Assembly (NCBI RefSeq): GCF_011075055.1
Contig: NW_025401156.1
Coordinates: forward strand, 98,654-162,653
Length of the DNA: 64,000 nucleotides
Direction: 5' to 3'
Source: Mangifera indica
Taxonomy: Eukaryota; Streptophyta; Magnoliopsida; Sapindales; Anacardiaceae
Shown one piece after another: positions 50,955 through 61,705 of the stretch (its first letter is position 1; each line of letters starts with the position of its first letter). The translations under genes and the position numbers were made by a program. The notes below the pieces were generated by a model. The model worked only from the letters and a program-made list of their open reading frames with translations. It was not told the origin of the DNA and made no database searches.

Positions 50955-52828
50955 TCATTTGTGGAACTCCAAAACCCAGATGTTGTATACAGAGCATATA
51001 ATTTCACACGTGGAAAATCCGGATTCCGAAGCTAATGCCTCAAACTCTTTAAGGGTCCTCTCTCTTCCTCCTGGGTGCACAATCATCATTAACAGATCTA
51101 GTTCGCAGGCAATGTTTGATGAAACACTGTTTTCAGGAATCTCAGGAACAATCACTTCAACAATGATAACTTTTCCAGGGCTTGGAAGAGCTTCACAACA
51201 TTTCTTGAGAATTTTCAAGCAGTCTTCATCACCCCAATCATGTAGAACCGTCTGCAAATAACTTTCATCTGTATGTATCAGCAAAACATCCAGATTCTCG
51301 CGCGCGTGTGTGTATATGCGCATAAAAAGATTAAACTATTTAACACACGTACCTTTAAGAAAATGGCATCACCTTTTGGAATATTTGTGAACATATCTCC
51401 TCCGACATGCTCAACACCTACACATATCGACGACATCTTATTATCATCTAATGAGCAAATAAGGAAAGGCTTGTTGAAATTTTTTTTTACGTGGGCATAC
51501 ATTTATTTGATAAAAATAAAAGCAACTAAATGTATAGTCCAAAATCGGTTTTTTATGAGCATTATGTAGGCTCATTACACTTTATACATAGTTATTTAAT
51601 TAGTGTTGTAAGTGTTGGCTTATGAAGCTGCCTATTATTACACTTTATATATGATAATTTAACGAGAGTTATAAGGATGGGTTGATGAAGTCTATTAAGT
51701 TTTTAATAAGAGTATTTAATAAACTTATTATAAATAAAGAGTTAAGCCTTATTTGCAAAACAGAGAAGTCATATATATACCTCATCCAAAAGTTATCGTA
51801 TTTTGTTATGAGTATTTTTGGGAAAAAAAATCGATTCACAAATCGATAGTCAATTAAAAGGGTTATGTATCAAATCAATTTCTCTTTTAAATGATTCGAT
51901 CAGGTTTTTCAAAACTCTATCAATTCAATTACATTGTTTTATATCTTTGTATATGAGATTATTGGAATTCATTAGAAATAATATTACTGAAAATTGCTTC
52001 TACAAGGGCAGCCATAAATGAGTAGGGTTAGGAATATATACCTGATATTGGAGGTGCATGAGCTACAACATGTGGTAAATCAAAATTAATGCCTTTAATG
52101 TAAGGATACTTAGAAGTGATGGTGCCAAGATTAGTCCCAATTCCACCACCCACGTCTACTAATACTTTGACGCCTTCAAATCCTTTGTAAACATCAACCA
52201 TCTTCTTCATGATTAGGGTAGTGTTATTTGACATTGCTTTGTTGAATAACTGGTGATGTTTTGGATCCTTTTCGATGTATTCAAAAGCAGAGCTCATTCC
52301 TTTTGCCCTATTGAAAGGGGTTCCACCTTCAAGCACTGTATCAGTTAGATGATACCTGAAATTAAACATATTATATTAAACAAATTTTAACTCAACTCTA
52401 AAACAAAACAATTATTAAATTCTAGATTTTAGAAATGAAAAGTACCAGCCTTCCATGGTGACCTTGTCGTGTTGCAACTGCAACAAACTAGCAACCGATC
52501 CTCCATCTGCATTCTTAACAAAGAACTTGCAAATGGGTGCAGCACCGTACAATCTTTCAACTTGTCCGTTCTCTCCTTTTCTAACCGAGCACTTGAGTAT
52601 ATCATAGCTGGCCAAGAGCCGTAGCATGCGGTCAAGCAAAACGGGCGCCTCAGGGTTCTTGGTGGGGAGCATACTTGCGATGTCGGAAGGTGAGAGGAAA
52701 ACGCCGTTGTCAGAGGCAAAGATGATGCCTATGAGGTTGAGCTCGATGGCTGATTTCATCACCATCGGAAGGATCGCGGCGTTTGCAAACCTGATGGCTA
52801 GTTTGCCCACTTCTTGTTCTTGCGACAT
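50955..52828 (-). CDS. COMT-like gene C: O-methyltransferase, intact, inverted relative to A and B
   Basis: Exons on the minus strand: 52828-52446, 52355-52042, 51417-51353, 51251-50955, GT-AG, giving 352 codons. It is closest to B by eye: the same [17 protein letters not shown] and VHPGGRERT text. SAM motif present. Catalytic His258, Glu286 and Glu318; His313 in place of Asn324, as in B. Where B and B-prime begin ATGGCC, C reads AAGGCC, so translation must start two codons later at ATGTCG. The C-terminal [13 protein letters not shown] differs from the AYNSW shared by A and B. AATAAA (minus) at 50916, 39 bp past the stop. Its 5-prime flank partly resembles that of B, so an inverted duplication of a B-like unit is likely. 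Confidence 0.93.
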
Positions 52829-53196
52829 GGCCTTACAAGCTTGAAGATAACTGGAAATCTCTGCAATTTAATTTTTCCACTTGACATCATATAAAATCGA
52901 TCTAAATTGATACATGTATGTACTACTTCCATGCGACCATAACCTGTAAGCAGGTCATTGAATATATGATTTCTATTTTGATTTTTTAAGGTGCATGATG
53001 ATGTAACAAATTAATAGAAATTTACCAGCGCAATTAAGACTATCGAGTAAATCAAATGTCCACTACGTCACATGGTTCAATATTTCAAAGTGAAGACTAT
53101 GGAGTAAATTATCGAGCTTGGGATTGGCCGTGACTCATAAATGTTTGAAGTTTGAACAAATTAACACACCCGGCATTTAAGTATTCAAAAGTAAAG
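52829..53196. other. Upstream region of COMT-like C
   Basis: Carries gtaaatcaaatgtccac and tatggagtaaattatcgag words that match, inverted, the upstream DNA of B (tactcgatagtcttcac near 45967). This suggests the inverted duplication included part of the promoter. No other gene. Confidence 0.5.
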
Positions 53197-53977
53197 CTGG
53201 CAATTTTCAACTCAATCGGATAATCCAATATGATATGATATAAAAAATATTAGATTAGAATTGAGTTTTTTTATACAAAATTTATTTTAGATCAATATAA
53301 CATAATTTAAAATTAAATCAGATAGTGTTAAGGTTTACACGAAAGTAATTTGATAAGATCCGAATTGACACGAATATTTTGAAAAAATATTACATTACTA
53401 GATTGCATAATTTATATCTTTATATAATTATAATTACTCATATTATTATTTATTTTTATTTTATTATTAAGTAATAAAAAATTGATTTAGTTAGTCTGAT
53501 TATAAATTTGTTTTTTAAAGGTTTTATTTACATTATAATTATATGTTATATCTTTATAGTAAGAATTTGAAATTTTTACCGATTATATATAATTGTATCT
53601 TTGTTTAATAATAATTATTCATATTATTGTTTATTTTTATTTAAATATTTTATTTTATTTGGTTAGTCAAATTATTAACATGTTTTGAAAGTCTTAATAC
53701 ATAAATTTTTAGAGTATTTGTCAATAAGACAAAATGTTATATTATATATTTTATTAATAATAAGGTGAAGTAATTTGATGAAAAAATTAAATTAACAAAA
53801 CTACTTTGAAAAATAAAAATAATAGATAATTTTAGGTCAATTCGAATGTTATAGGGTTTGGTTAGGGCTAAAAAATTTCGCTACAATTTTAGTTCGGATC
53901 GGGTTAGAGTTTAAGGTCTTTAACATAAAACTCAAAATGATATGATGCAAACATAACTCGATAACATGAACTGTTAG
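53197..53977. mobile_element. Decayed hAT-like repeat (CACGA-rich type)
   Basis: The left end CTGGCAATTTTCAAC and the right end, read inversely, CTAACAGTTCATG, are imperfect inverted repeats. Internal words such as gtgttaaggtttacacgaaa, gaattgacacgaatatttt and gttcggatcgggttagag have the look of a repeat class common in plant genomes, here decayed. No transposase frame. The class assignment is from memory of similar repeats. Confidence 0.45.
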
Positions 53978-54086
53978 ATATATTTAAAAGACAAAAATTT
54001 GGGAACTGAAGATATTGGATTTGGAAAACACTACATCAAAATATTGGATTTTTGAAAATATAGCAATTTAGAAAATAATCAATAAA

Positions 54087-54253
54087 AGTATGTATACTTG
54101 TTTTGAGTATACAAATATATATACATTTATATATGTCATCACATGATTAGATGATTTTAAATTAAGAATAAAGTAATATTCAATCATATGATAATATATA
54201 TATATATACACACATATATATTTATATACTTAAAATAGATATATATAATATTA
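54087..54253. repeat. PAL-B palindromic repeat
   Basis: Well-preserved: tatgtatacttg tip, catcacatgattagatgattt arm, ttaagaataaagtaa centre, caatcatatgataatat mirror arm, then tatatacttaaaatagatata. Confidence 0.65.
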
Positions 54254-54579
54254 TTTAAAAGAAATATATAACAATTTGAGATAAATGTTTGCACTAATCG
54301 AACACAATCCGCTACATAATTTAATTATTCAAAAGATAGAAAATTTTAAAGTTATAATATTAATGAAAAAAAAAACGTATAACAAATCTTTTCTTCATCA
54401 AGACTGTCACGCCCATTTGAGAGTCTTGTTTGTTTCCACGTTTTACTAAATTATTGACCTCTTATTCTCAGATATAGGCCAACGCCAAACCATCAAAAGT
54501 GTTAGGTAAATTATTATTTCATTTTTGTCTTTTATATTCATTGATAGATTTTGGTGCAACTCACAATTTCATTGCATGA

Positions 54580-55560
54580 CAGATAGTCTAGAGACTAGGA
54601 TTAGAGACCACCAGTGACACTGATTTCTGTAGAAATGTCTTGTGGTAATTGAGATTTTAGCAGTCATCTGTTATCAAATGAGACAATAGTTCTAGGAGAT
54701 CCAGAATTGGTAGTTGACCTTATAGTGTTTGAGAGATGTCAAATTTTGATGTGATTCTCAGTATTGATTTCCTAAATAAGTAATTGGCAGAAATTTATTG
54801 CAAGAGGAAGAAGATTCGATTTAGTTTAGATAACAATGGTCAATTCACTTTTGGAGACGGTTGAGTTTTGAGTATGATGATTAGAGGTGTCAAGACATGG
54901 AAGCTACTGAGTAAAAGTTATACGAGTTATCCGGCGCATATAATAAATAGATTAAATGAGATAGTCCTGGGTTTGGGGAGACTTTGATGGTGTGTGAATT
55001 TCAAGATGTTTTCCTTGATAGCCTGTCAGGGTTAGTACAATAGAGAAAAATGGAGTTCAATAATGAGTTAGCCCTAGATACAATGTCGATCTCCAAAACA
55101 CTGTATATAATAGTCCCAATCGAACTTCAAGAATTAATGAAATAACTGTAAGAGTTATTAGATAATGGTTTTATTAGATCTATCCACTCATCTCGGGATA
55201 CATCAACCCTATTTTTGAAAAAGAATGATAGGTCAATACATATATACATAGATTATAAAGAGTTGAATAAGGTGACTATAAAGAATAAATACCTACTATC
55301 TAGAATAGATGATTTACTTAATCAATTTAAGGAAGTTTTAATGTTTTCCAAGATAAATTTGAGATCGGGATATGATTAGGTCCACGTTCCCAAGAGGGAT
55401 GTTCAAAGACTATATTTTTCACATGATATAGAATATGAGTTTGTGACAATGTCTTTTGGGTTGACGAATGCTCTAGTAGTCTTCATGGATCTTATAAATA
55501 GATTATTCTAAGATTGTCTCGATAATTTCATCGTTGTCTTTATCAAAATAATATTCTTGC
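54580..55560 (+). mobile_element. Ty3/gypsy retrotransposon remnant (protease/reverse transcriptase part)
   Basis: Plus-strand translation in changing frames shows a protease end (DLIVFER, KRKKIRFSLDNNGQFTFG) followed by reverse transcriptase blocks: [63 protein letters not shown]. This order is typical of Ty3/gypsy pol. Several in-frame stops and frame changes show it is dead. It breaks off in the RT just before the catalytic YxDD region. No LTRs, RNase H or integrase seen nearby. It is a plant retrotransposon fragment, not a virus. Confidence 0.85.
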
Positions 55561-56479
55561 ATATTCCATGACTTGGAAGGGGCATGCATAGCAACAATTA
55601 AGAATTACACAGAAATTGGTTTTGGTTCTTCAATATTAAGAAATTGTCAATTCTGGTTTTGATTTTGATACCTACTTTTTTATCATTTGAACAAATCTAG
55701 TTAATTGATAATATCACTTGAAGAGGAAAAACTTCTTCAAAGATGTTAAACTTAGCATTATTGTAAAAAGGAATATGAAGTATGACATTTTTAAATAACC
55801 TTGAATGTTTTTTAAAAATAGCTCCTTGGTACGTAGCCCTATCTAGGGTTTTTACAACATTTCACTACCCTAGAGACGCAACATCATTGAATGAGAAAAT
55901 GTTTCCAAGAGGTTTTAGATAAAAGACTTTGTTCAAGGTTCGTGGATTATCCAATACTCTAATAGTATAGGTTACAATATTGTCTTCCTTGTTAAAAATT
56001 GTTGTAATTCATAAGATGAAACTGCTTAGATTCATCTAACAATACTAGAGAAATATTGTTGCAATTACAACATCATCCACACTTTTTCTCTAGTGATGGA
56101 CGATAAGAATGTTATATCTCAGATTCCTTCTTATAAGAATGTATTAACATCTTTGTATAAGTGTTTCCTCTTAAAGTGATATTATTAATTAAGTAGATAT
56201 GATCAGGTTCGGGTACTCTACGGATCGAAATCAAAATCAAAATCAAGCAATTCCTAAGATTTGAGAACTGAAACTAGAATCTCTGTAGATAACTTCCTAA
56301 CTGGAATTACCTGAAATGTACCTGATTGATTCCGATATTAGTTGCAGTTCCTCTCGCATCTGTTTACACAAACAATTTTTTTGCTCCTCTCATCTCCATC
56401 TCTTTTCTTTCTTCTTCTCCTTCAAAAGCATCATTTTATTCACAATTCTATACATACACAAAAACAAAGCGAAGAAAAA
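55561..56479. other. Intergenic, possible further transposon debris
   Basis: Directly follows the reverse transcriptase fragment. It contains words such as tcgggtactctacggatcg and tcaaaatcaaaatcaagcaa that look repeat-derived, but I cannot place them in an element. No gene. Confidence 0.35.
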
Positions 56480-57224
56480 ATGATTTTAAATTTGAGAAAT
56501 TGATGAAATGTTTTGTGTACTCATCACAGTCAGGTTGACTGTTGATATATATGGTCGCCAATAATATTTGTTAATTTTATAGGATTTGAGATAAATTTTC
56601 TAGTTAATTGATTGTTAGTTCCTTGCAAGGAGACAGAGATATGATAAGGGAAAAGGACCCTAGAAATTGTCCAGTTTCCCTATCTTCCACAAATTGAAGG
56701 AATGATACAAGAAGGAAAAAAAAAAGTATTTAGTTTGAGAAGAGAATATTTTAATGCAACGATAATGGTATGTTTGTTGTTGTTGATGATATTGAGTGAA
56801 GATGGTTTACTTTGTAAGAGAATTGGTTTCAATTAGGGATGCAATCGAGTTGAGTCACATAATAAACTCAATTTCGTTGGGTAAGTAGAATCTCAAGACA
56901 AAAATTTGGTTCAAGTTTAGCTCAAAAATTGTATTTTTTCCCTATTTTATAAAAAAAATTATATCTAAACTTTGTTAACTTATATATTTATTAATTATTT
57001 TCTATATTAAAAACTAAAAAAAATTATAAGAGTGTAAGTATAATATTTTAAAATTTTAAAAATTTATTTACAAATTTATTCGGTCAATCAACATGAAACT
57101 TGAGCTTAAAAAGATCAAGTGAACTCAAGCTTAGGAAGATCAAATGAAGAGAGATTTAGTTTCGAAGAAAATACAAAATGAAGGTGAAGTGAAGACACGT
57201 GAAGACGTGGAAGAAAAGTTGCAT

Positions 57225-57570
57225 ATGGTAATTGAATTATATATCATATCGTGTATCGAAAACTTAATTTTTTGTATAATATATTAAGTATCTTATTGTA
57301 TGATGCAATTTTTAAAAAATAAAATAATAAAAATATATAATTAACACGTCATCATTTTAGAAAATATCACAAATATATTTAAAATTTTAAAATTTTTAAT
57401 ATACATCTCTATTATATCACAATTTTTTTTAAAAAATATATCAATTTGTATTGATAATATGTATCATATATAAGATACGTATCATATTAAAATGATATGT
57501 CTACTATATAACATTAATTTAATATACCTTATAATATATATATTTTTATTTATATGATATTATATCATCC
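57225..57570 (+). repeat. AT-C family dispersed repeat, copy 5 (duplicate of copy 4)
   Basis: Segmental-duplication partner of 42455-42830. It has lost many of the cgtatc words present there, in line with ongoing CpG decay or deletion. Confidence 0.6.
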
Positions 57571-57775
57571 CTATTGCCTGTGAAATTGGTAAAAGAGTAT
57601 TTTTATTTTATTAATAATTTAATAAAAGGATATAAAAATAATTTAACTTATTATATTAATATAAAAAATTTTGAGTCAACTAAGGAAGTTAAGTCATGTT
57701 ATGTTTGAAAGCCTGGAGCTTGTAGATCTGCCGTTACTTGAACGAAGCAGGAGAAAATCGTCACTCCATCGCCAC

Positions 57776-58095
57776 TAGGGCTGGATTCGAGCTGAGCCAG
57801 TTCGAGTTTGAGCTCGGCTCGGCTCGATTCGAGCCCGAAACGAGCCGGACTCAGCTCAGTTCGATCGAGCTCGAGTCGAGCCCGAGCTGGCTCGGGTTGA
57901 CTCGGTATATTTTTTAAAAAATTTTTTTATACAAAACGGCGTCGTTTTGATTTTTATATATATACAAAACGGTGTCGTTTTGATATAAAAAACGAGCCGA
58001 ACCGAGCCGTTACCGAGCCGAACTGAAAACGAGCCGAACTCGAGCCGGCCCTCAAAAAGCCGAGCCGAGCTCGGCTCGGCTCGAATCCAGCCCTA
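57776..58095. mobile_element. Young hAT-like MITE in the 5-prime region of COMT-like A-prime
   Basis: 320 bases with perfect ends TAGGGCTGGATTCGAGC (left) and its inverse GCTCGAATCCAGCCCTA (right). An exact 8-bp target duplication ATCGCCAC flanks it at 57768-57775 and 58096-58103. TAGGG-type termini and an 8-bp duplication are hallmarks of hAT elements. It is very rich in gagc/gctc and CpG, with twin acggcgtcgttttga and acggtgtcgttttga words in the middle. The left block has an uninterrupted atcgccactgg at this place, so insertion followed the duplication. It ends 59 bp before the A-prime start codon. Confidence 0.9.
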
Positions 58096-58154
58096 ATCGC
58101 CACTGATTCTCATCTTCACTGTTACATCTCCTTCCGCTTTAATCACTAAACAAA

Positions 58155-59831
58155 ATGTCGCAAGCTCGAGAGGAAGAAGAAGTGGGCAAGCTAGTCATCA
58201 GGTTAGCAAATGCCGTGGTTCTTCCCATGGTCCTCAAATCAGCCCTCGAGCCCAACCTAGTTGACATCATCGCCTCCTCTACCGACGGTGTCTTCCTCTC
58301 GACTTCGGAGATAGCCACCAGGATTGCTACCAACAACCCCGACGCACCCATCTTGCTCGGTCGTATGCTACGGCTCTTGGCCAGCTACGATGTACTCAAG
58401 TGCTCCGTCAGAACCGGAGAGAATGGCGAAGTTGAGAGAGTGTATGGTGCCGCACCCATTTGCAAGTTTCTTGTTAAGAATCCAGATGGAGGCTCCGTTG
58501 CTCCTTTGTTCTTGTTACACCACGACAAGGGTTTCATGGAGGGCTGGTACATCCTTTTTTTCAATTATTTTAAATTAATTATTTTTTTGCATCAAAATTG
58601 TTACAGAAGCGAATTTCGATTATGCCTTAGCATTTATGCATATACATTATTAGATTATTAAATTCACAGAAACTCTGTCATTTTGACTCCTCTACTTGTT
58701 CCCTTATGTGCAGCAAAATGTGCTGATAATTAGCAGTTTCAATGATTAATGTAAATAAAATTAGATTAAAGCTTTTTATTTTCTACGTAGTGGCGAATTC
58801 AGGACATTTTGTTGATTTAATTTGGTTATCAGGTTTCACTTGAATGATGTTATACTAGAAGGGGGAATCCCATTCGACAGGGCATATGGGATGAATGCAT
58901 TTGAATACCCGGCTACAGATCAAAGGGTCAACTGGGTGTTTAATCAGGCTATGTCAAACCACACTACCTTGATCATCAAGTAAATTCTTGATATTTATAG
59001 AGGATTTGAAGGGTTGAAAGTGCTGGTTGATGTTGGAGGTGGAATTGGTGTCACTCTTAATATCATCACTTCTAAGTATCCTCACATTAAAGGCATTAAT
59101 TTTGATTTACCTCATATTTTAGCTGATGCACCCTCGTATTCAGGTACCAGTTTTAGTTACAGTCTACATCTTTTAATAAACAGGATCTTTCATAATGCAT
59201 CAAATGGGAGATGGTATTCAATTTATATATTATCATTAAATCAGTCATTCTGATTAAAATCCAGTGGTCAATGATAATACAAGAATTCTCTTGATGTTTG
59301 TGTTCTGTAAATGATGCACAAAAAATCATACAGAAAGGGGCTGAGAGTAAATATTATGACTAACTGAAAGGTTTCTGGTGGTGTGGTGCAGGTGTAGAAC
59401 ATGTGGGTTGGGATATGTTTGTGAGCGTTCCGAAAGGGGATGCCATTTTCATGAAGGTAACCTTTTGTCCTTGATGTTAATCTGGTGAGACGGAAATTTC
59501 TTTCTAGTTGTTTCTTTGTATGATGGATTGAAATTTGCAGTGGATACTACACGACTGGAGTGATGAACGTTGCTTGAAACTTCTCAAGAATTGTTATGAA
59601 GCTCTTCCAAACTCTGGCTAAGTGATCATTGCGGAATCAATTCTTCCTGTGAATAATGTTTCATCACATATTGTGTTTGAGCAAGATCTTTTTATGCTGG
59701 CTCAGAACCCAGGAGGAAAAGAGAGGACTCAATAGGAGTTCGAGGCATTAACTGTGAGATCTGGATTTTCTGGCTGTGAAGTCATATGCAATGCATACAA
59801 CAGCTGGGTTATGGAGTTCTGCAAAAGCTAA
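58155..59831 (+). pseudogene. COMT-like A-prime: recently inactivated copy of A
   Basis: All four exons and splice sites align with A: 58155-58546, 58833-59143, 59392-59456, 59541-59831. Three single-base changes create stops: TAA at 58981-58983 (A has Lys), TAA at 59619-59621 (Lys) and TAG at 59733-59735 (Gln). It also has a 9-base in-frame deletion near 59648, a Gly-to-Trp change in VEHVGW and Arg-to-Cys near the end. The first stop removes the SAM site and catalytic residues, so no active enzyme can be made. A long open first exon (to residue 131) remains. Confidence 0.93.
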
Positions 59832-60120
59832 TACTTAAATCTTCGGAATACTGAACAGAAGTCCCAGTTTCTAGTACCATGTGTTAATTGCTTGTGTCAG
59901 TGATCAAGAAGCTACTTTTGATTGTCTAAAATAATTGAGTAATAGAATTTGCAGTGAAGCAACGTTGAGTTCAGTGTAGAAATTCTGCTTAATTGGATGA
60001 AATAAAAGCATAAAACCTTTAATTTCCAATCAATGGCCATAATCCAGCACTAATCCTGTGTCTAAACCAGGCTTTAGTACATTTGTTGATTGCCTAACTC
60101 TTGAGAATTCTGTTCAACAG

Positions 60121-60273
60121 ACATATGAATACCCAGAAGCGGATCAAAGGTTCAACCCGGTGTTCAATTAGGCTATGTAAAACTGCACTATCTTGATCAT
60201 GAAATCCGGATTTTCCAGCTGTGAAGTCATATGCTCCTTATACAGCAGCTGGGTTTTGGAGTTCCACAAATGA
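60121..60273 (+). pseudogene. Chimeric COMT-like fragment, right copy
   Basis: Same exon 2 to exon 4 joint as at 45071-45224 (YEYPEADQRFNPVFN, then stop; SGFSSCEVICSLYSSWVLEF). It has an additional stop (caattag) compared with the left copy, so it has continued to decay. Confidence 0.85.
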
Positions 60274-60579
60274 CTACAATTGATTCAACAGGTTAGAATG
60301 CTGACTTGGAACATCGTTCAATGGATGAAAGCCATTCAGAATTAAAAAGGGATTCTTAATAATGTGAGATGAGTGAAGTATGGAGTTGGGAAATTAGACT
60401 GTCAGTAGTTTGAATTGAGAATTGAGAAGTTGTAAATGTCGTGGATTGTGTTTTGACTTGTGCAAACGTCTATCTCAAATTGTTAAATATAACTTTCTAA
60501 ATATACTTGGAACAATTAAATAATGTGACGTGGTGTTCTCGAAATCCAATTACTCACAGTTTCCAAATTTCTGTCTTTT

Positions 60580-61200
60580 AAATAATTAAATTTTGTGACG
60601 CCGGTCAAGTATATTGATTTGGTCAAACATTTATGAGCGAAACTCAATAATTCCCTCCACGTGGTCTTCACTTTCTAAAATCTTGTCCTTGGAATAATAA
60701 AATCATGTGACGCACTGAGCATTGATTTTTGCCAAAATTTCAAAACAACATATGTGTTGATTGATAAACAATAACCAAATCGATTGAGGATATGATAGTG
60801 TATTTGAGTAAAATTGAGTTTATACAAGGGATAATTTGAACTTGATTTAAATTTATAAGATAAGTTTGAATTTGAGTTAGTATACAACATCACTATCCTT
60901 CAGATAGTGATGTTCAAAGTTAAGTTTGTACAAGGGCCAATTCGAATTAGGCCTCAATGAAGGATATTCAAAGTTATCACTATCTTCCAAATAAAGTTTG
61001 GTGGATGTTTCAAATGGTATAATGCATAGTTTAAATCCCAAAGCCATAGCTTAAGCTTGAGATTGAGTTCGTTAGAGTTAGTATACAATATTATTAAAGA
61101 ACTTGACAAAGTGAGCAGTGTTGTCAGTGGGATAAATAGTATTATCATAAGAATGAATAATATCAGTATAAATTGAATAATATTGTTGCAAAATGAACAA
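60580..61200. other. Right-block DNA absent or shortened in the left block
   Basis: Between the fragment and B-prime, about 60580-60620 and 60750-61110 have no clear counterpart at 45530-45690. The inverted words cactatccttcagatagtga near 60890 and tcaaagttatcactatcttc near 60969 suggest a repeat. I cannot tell whether it is an insertion here or a deletion in the left block. Confidence 0.5.
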
Positions 61201-61631
61201 TATTTTTCACAAGGGGAAAATGAGCCACTCAAGAGTTAGAACTCCAATTCCAGTTCAACTCATTTAAATCGAACTTAAAATCAAGCTTGAATCAATTCGA
61301 CTTTAATCCTGCTTATGCAAAGACCTCTCTTTTACAAAAATCTTGGTTCCACTAGAGCTTTCCAAATTTCTGCCTTTTGAATAATTAATTTTGTTATGCT
61401 TAAAAAATTTACCGAGTTACGGTTAAACTCAACAGTTTACTTGATAGTCTTCACATTCTAGAATCGTTATCCTTTGAATAATAAGATCCATATAACGCAA
61501 TGCCCATTAATTTGTGCCAACATTTATGACCAGACTAAATAATTTATTCAATAGTCTTGACTCTTTGAATGCATGTAAATTAGTCTATCAAGTTGTATAA
61601 ATTTAATGCATATATTCCCATACGCAAGTAG

Positions 61632-61640
61632 TATATATAT
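61632..61640 (+). promoter_or_regulatory. TATA-like box of COMT-like B-prime
   Basis: TATATATAT in the same position relative to the start as in gene B, within an almost unchanged 130-bp upstream stretch. The promoter therefore looks preserved although the gene is broken. Confidence 0.35.
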
Positions 61641-61705
61641 GAATGTAGATAGATATCTTATGATATCAAGTGAAGAGATTTCCAATTACATATCTTCGAA
61701 CTGGA

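Noticed and set aside
54580..55560. Possibility that the reverse transcriptase fragment is an integrated pararetrovirus
   Set aside because: The protease-RT text follows the plant Ty3/gypsy pattern, and no movement-protein or coat-protein-like coding is seen around it. A retrotransposon remnant is the simpler reading.
57776..58095. Mutator-type MITE with a 9-bp target duplication
   Set aside because: Reading the duplication as 9 bp (ATCGCCACT) leaves unequal ends. Taking TAGGG as the tip gives symmetrical ends and an 8-bp duplication, which fits hAT better.
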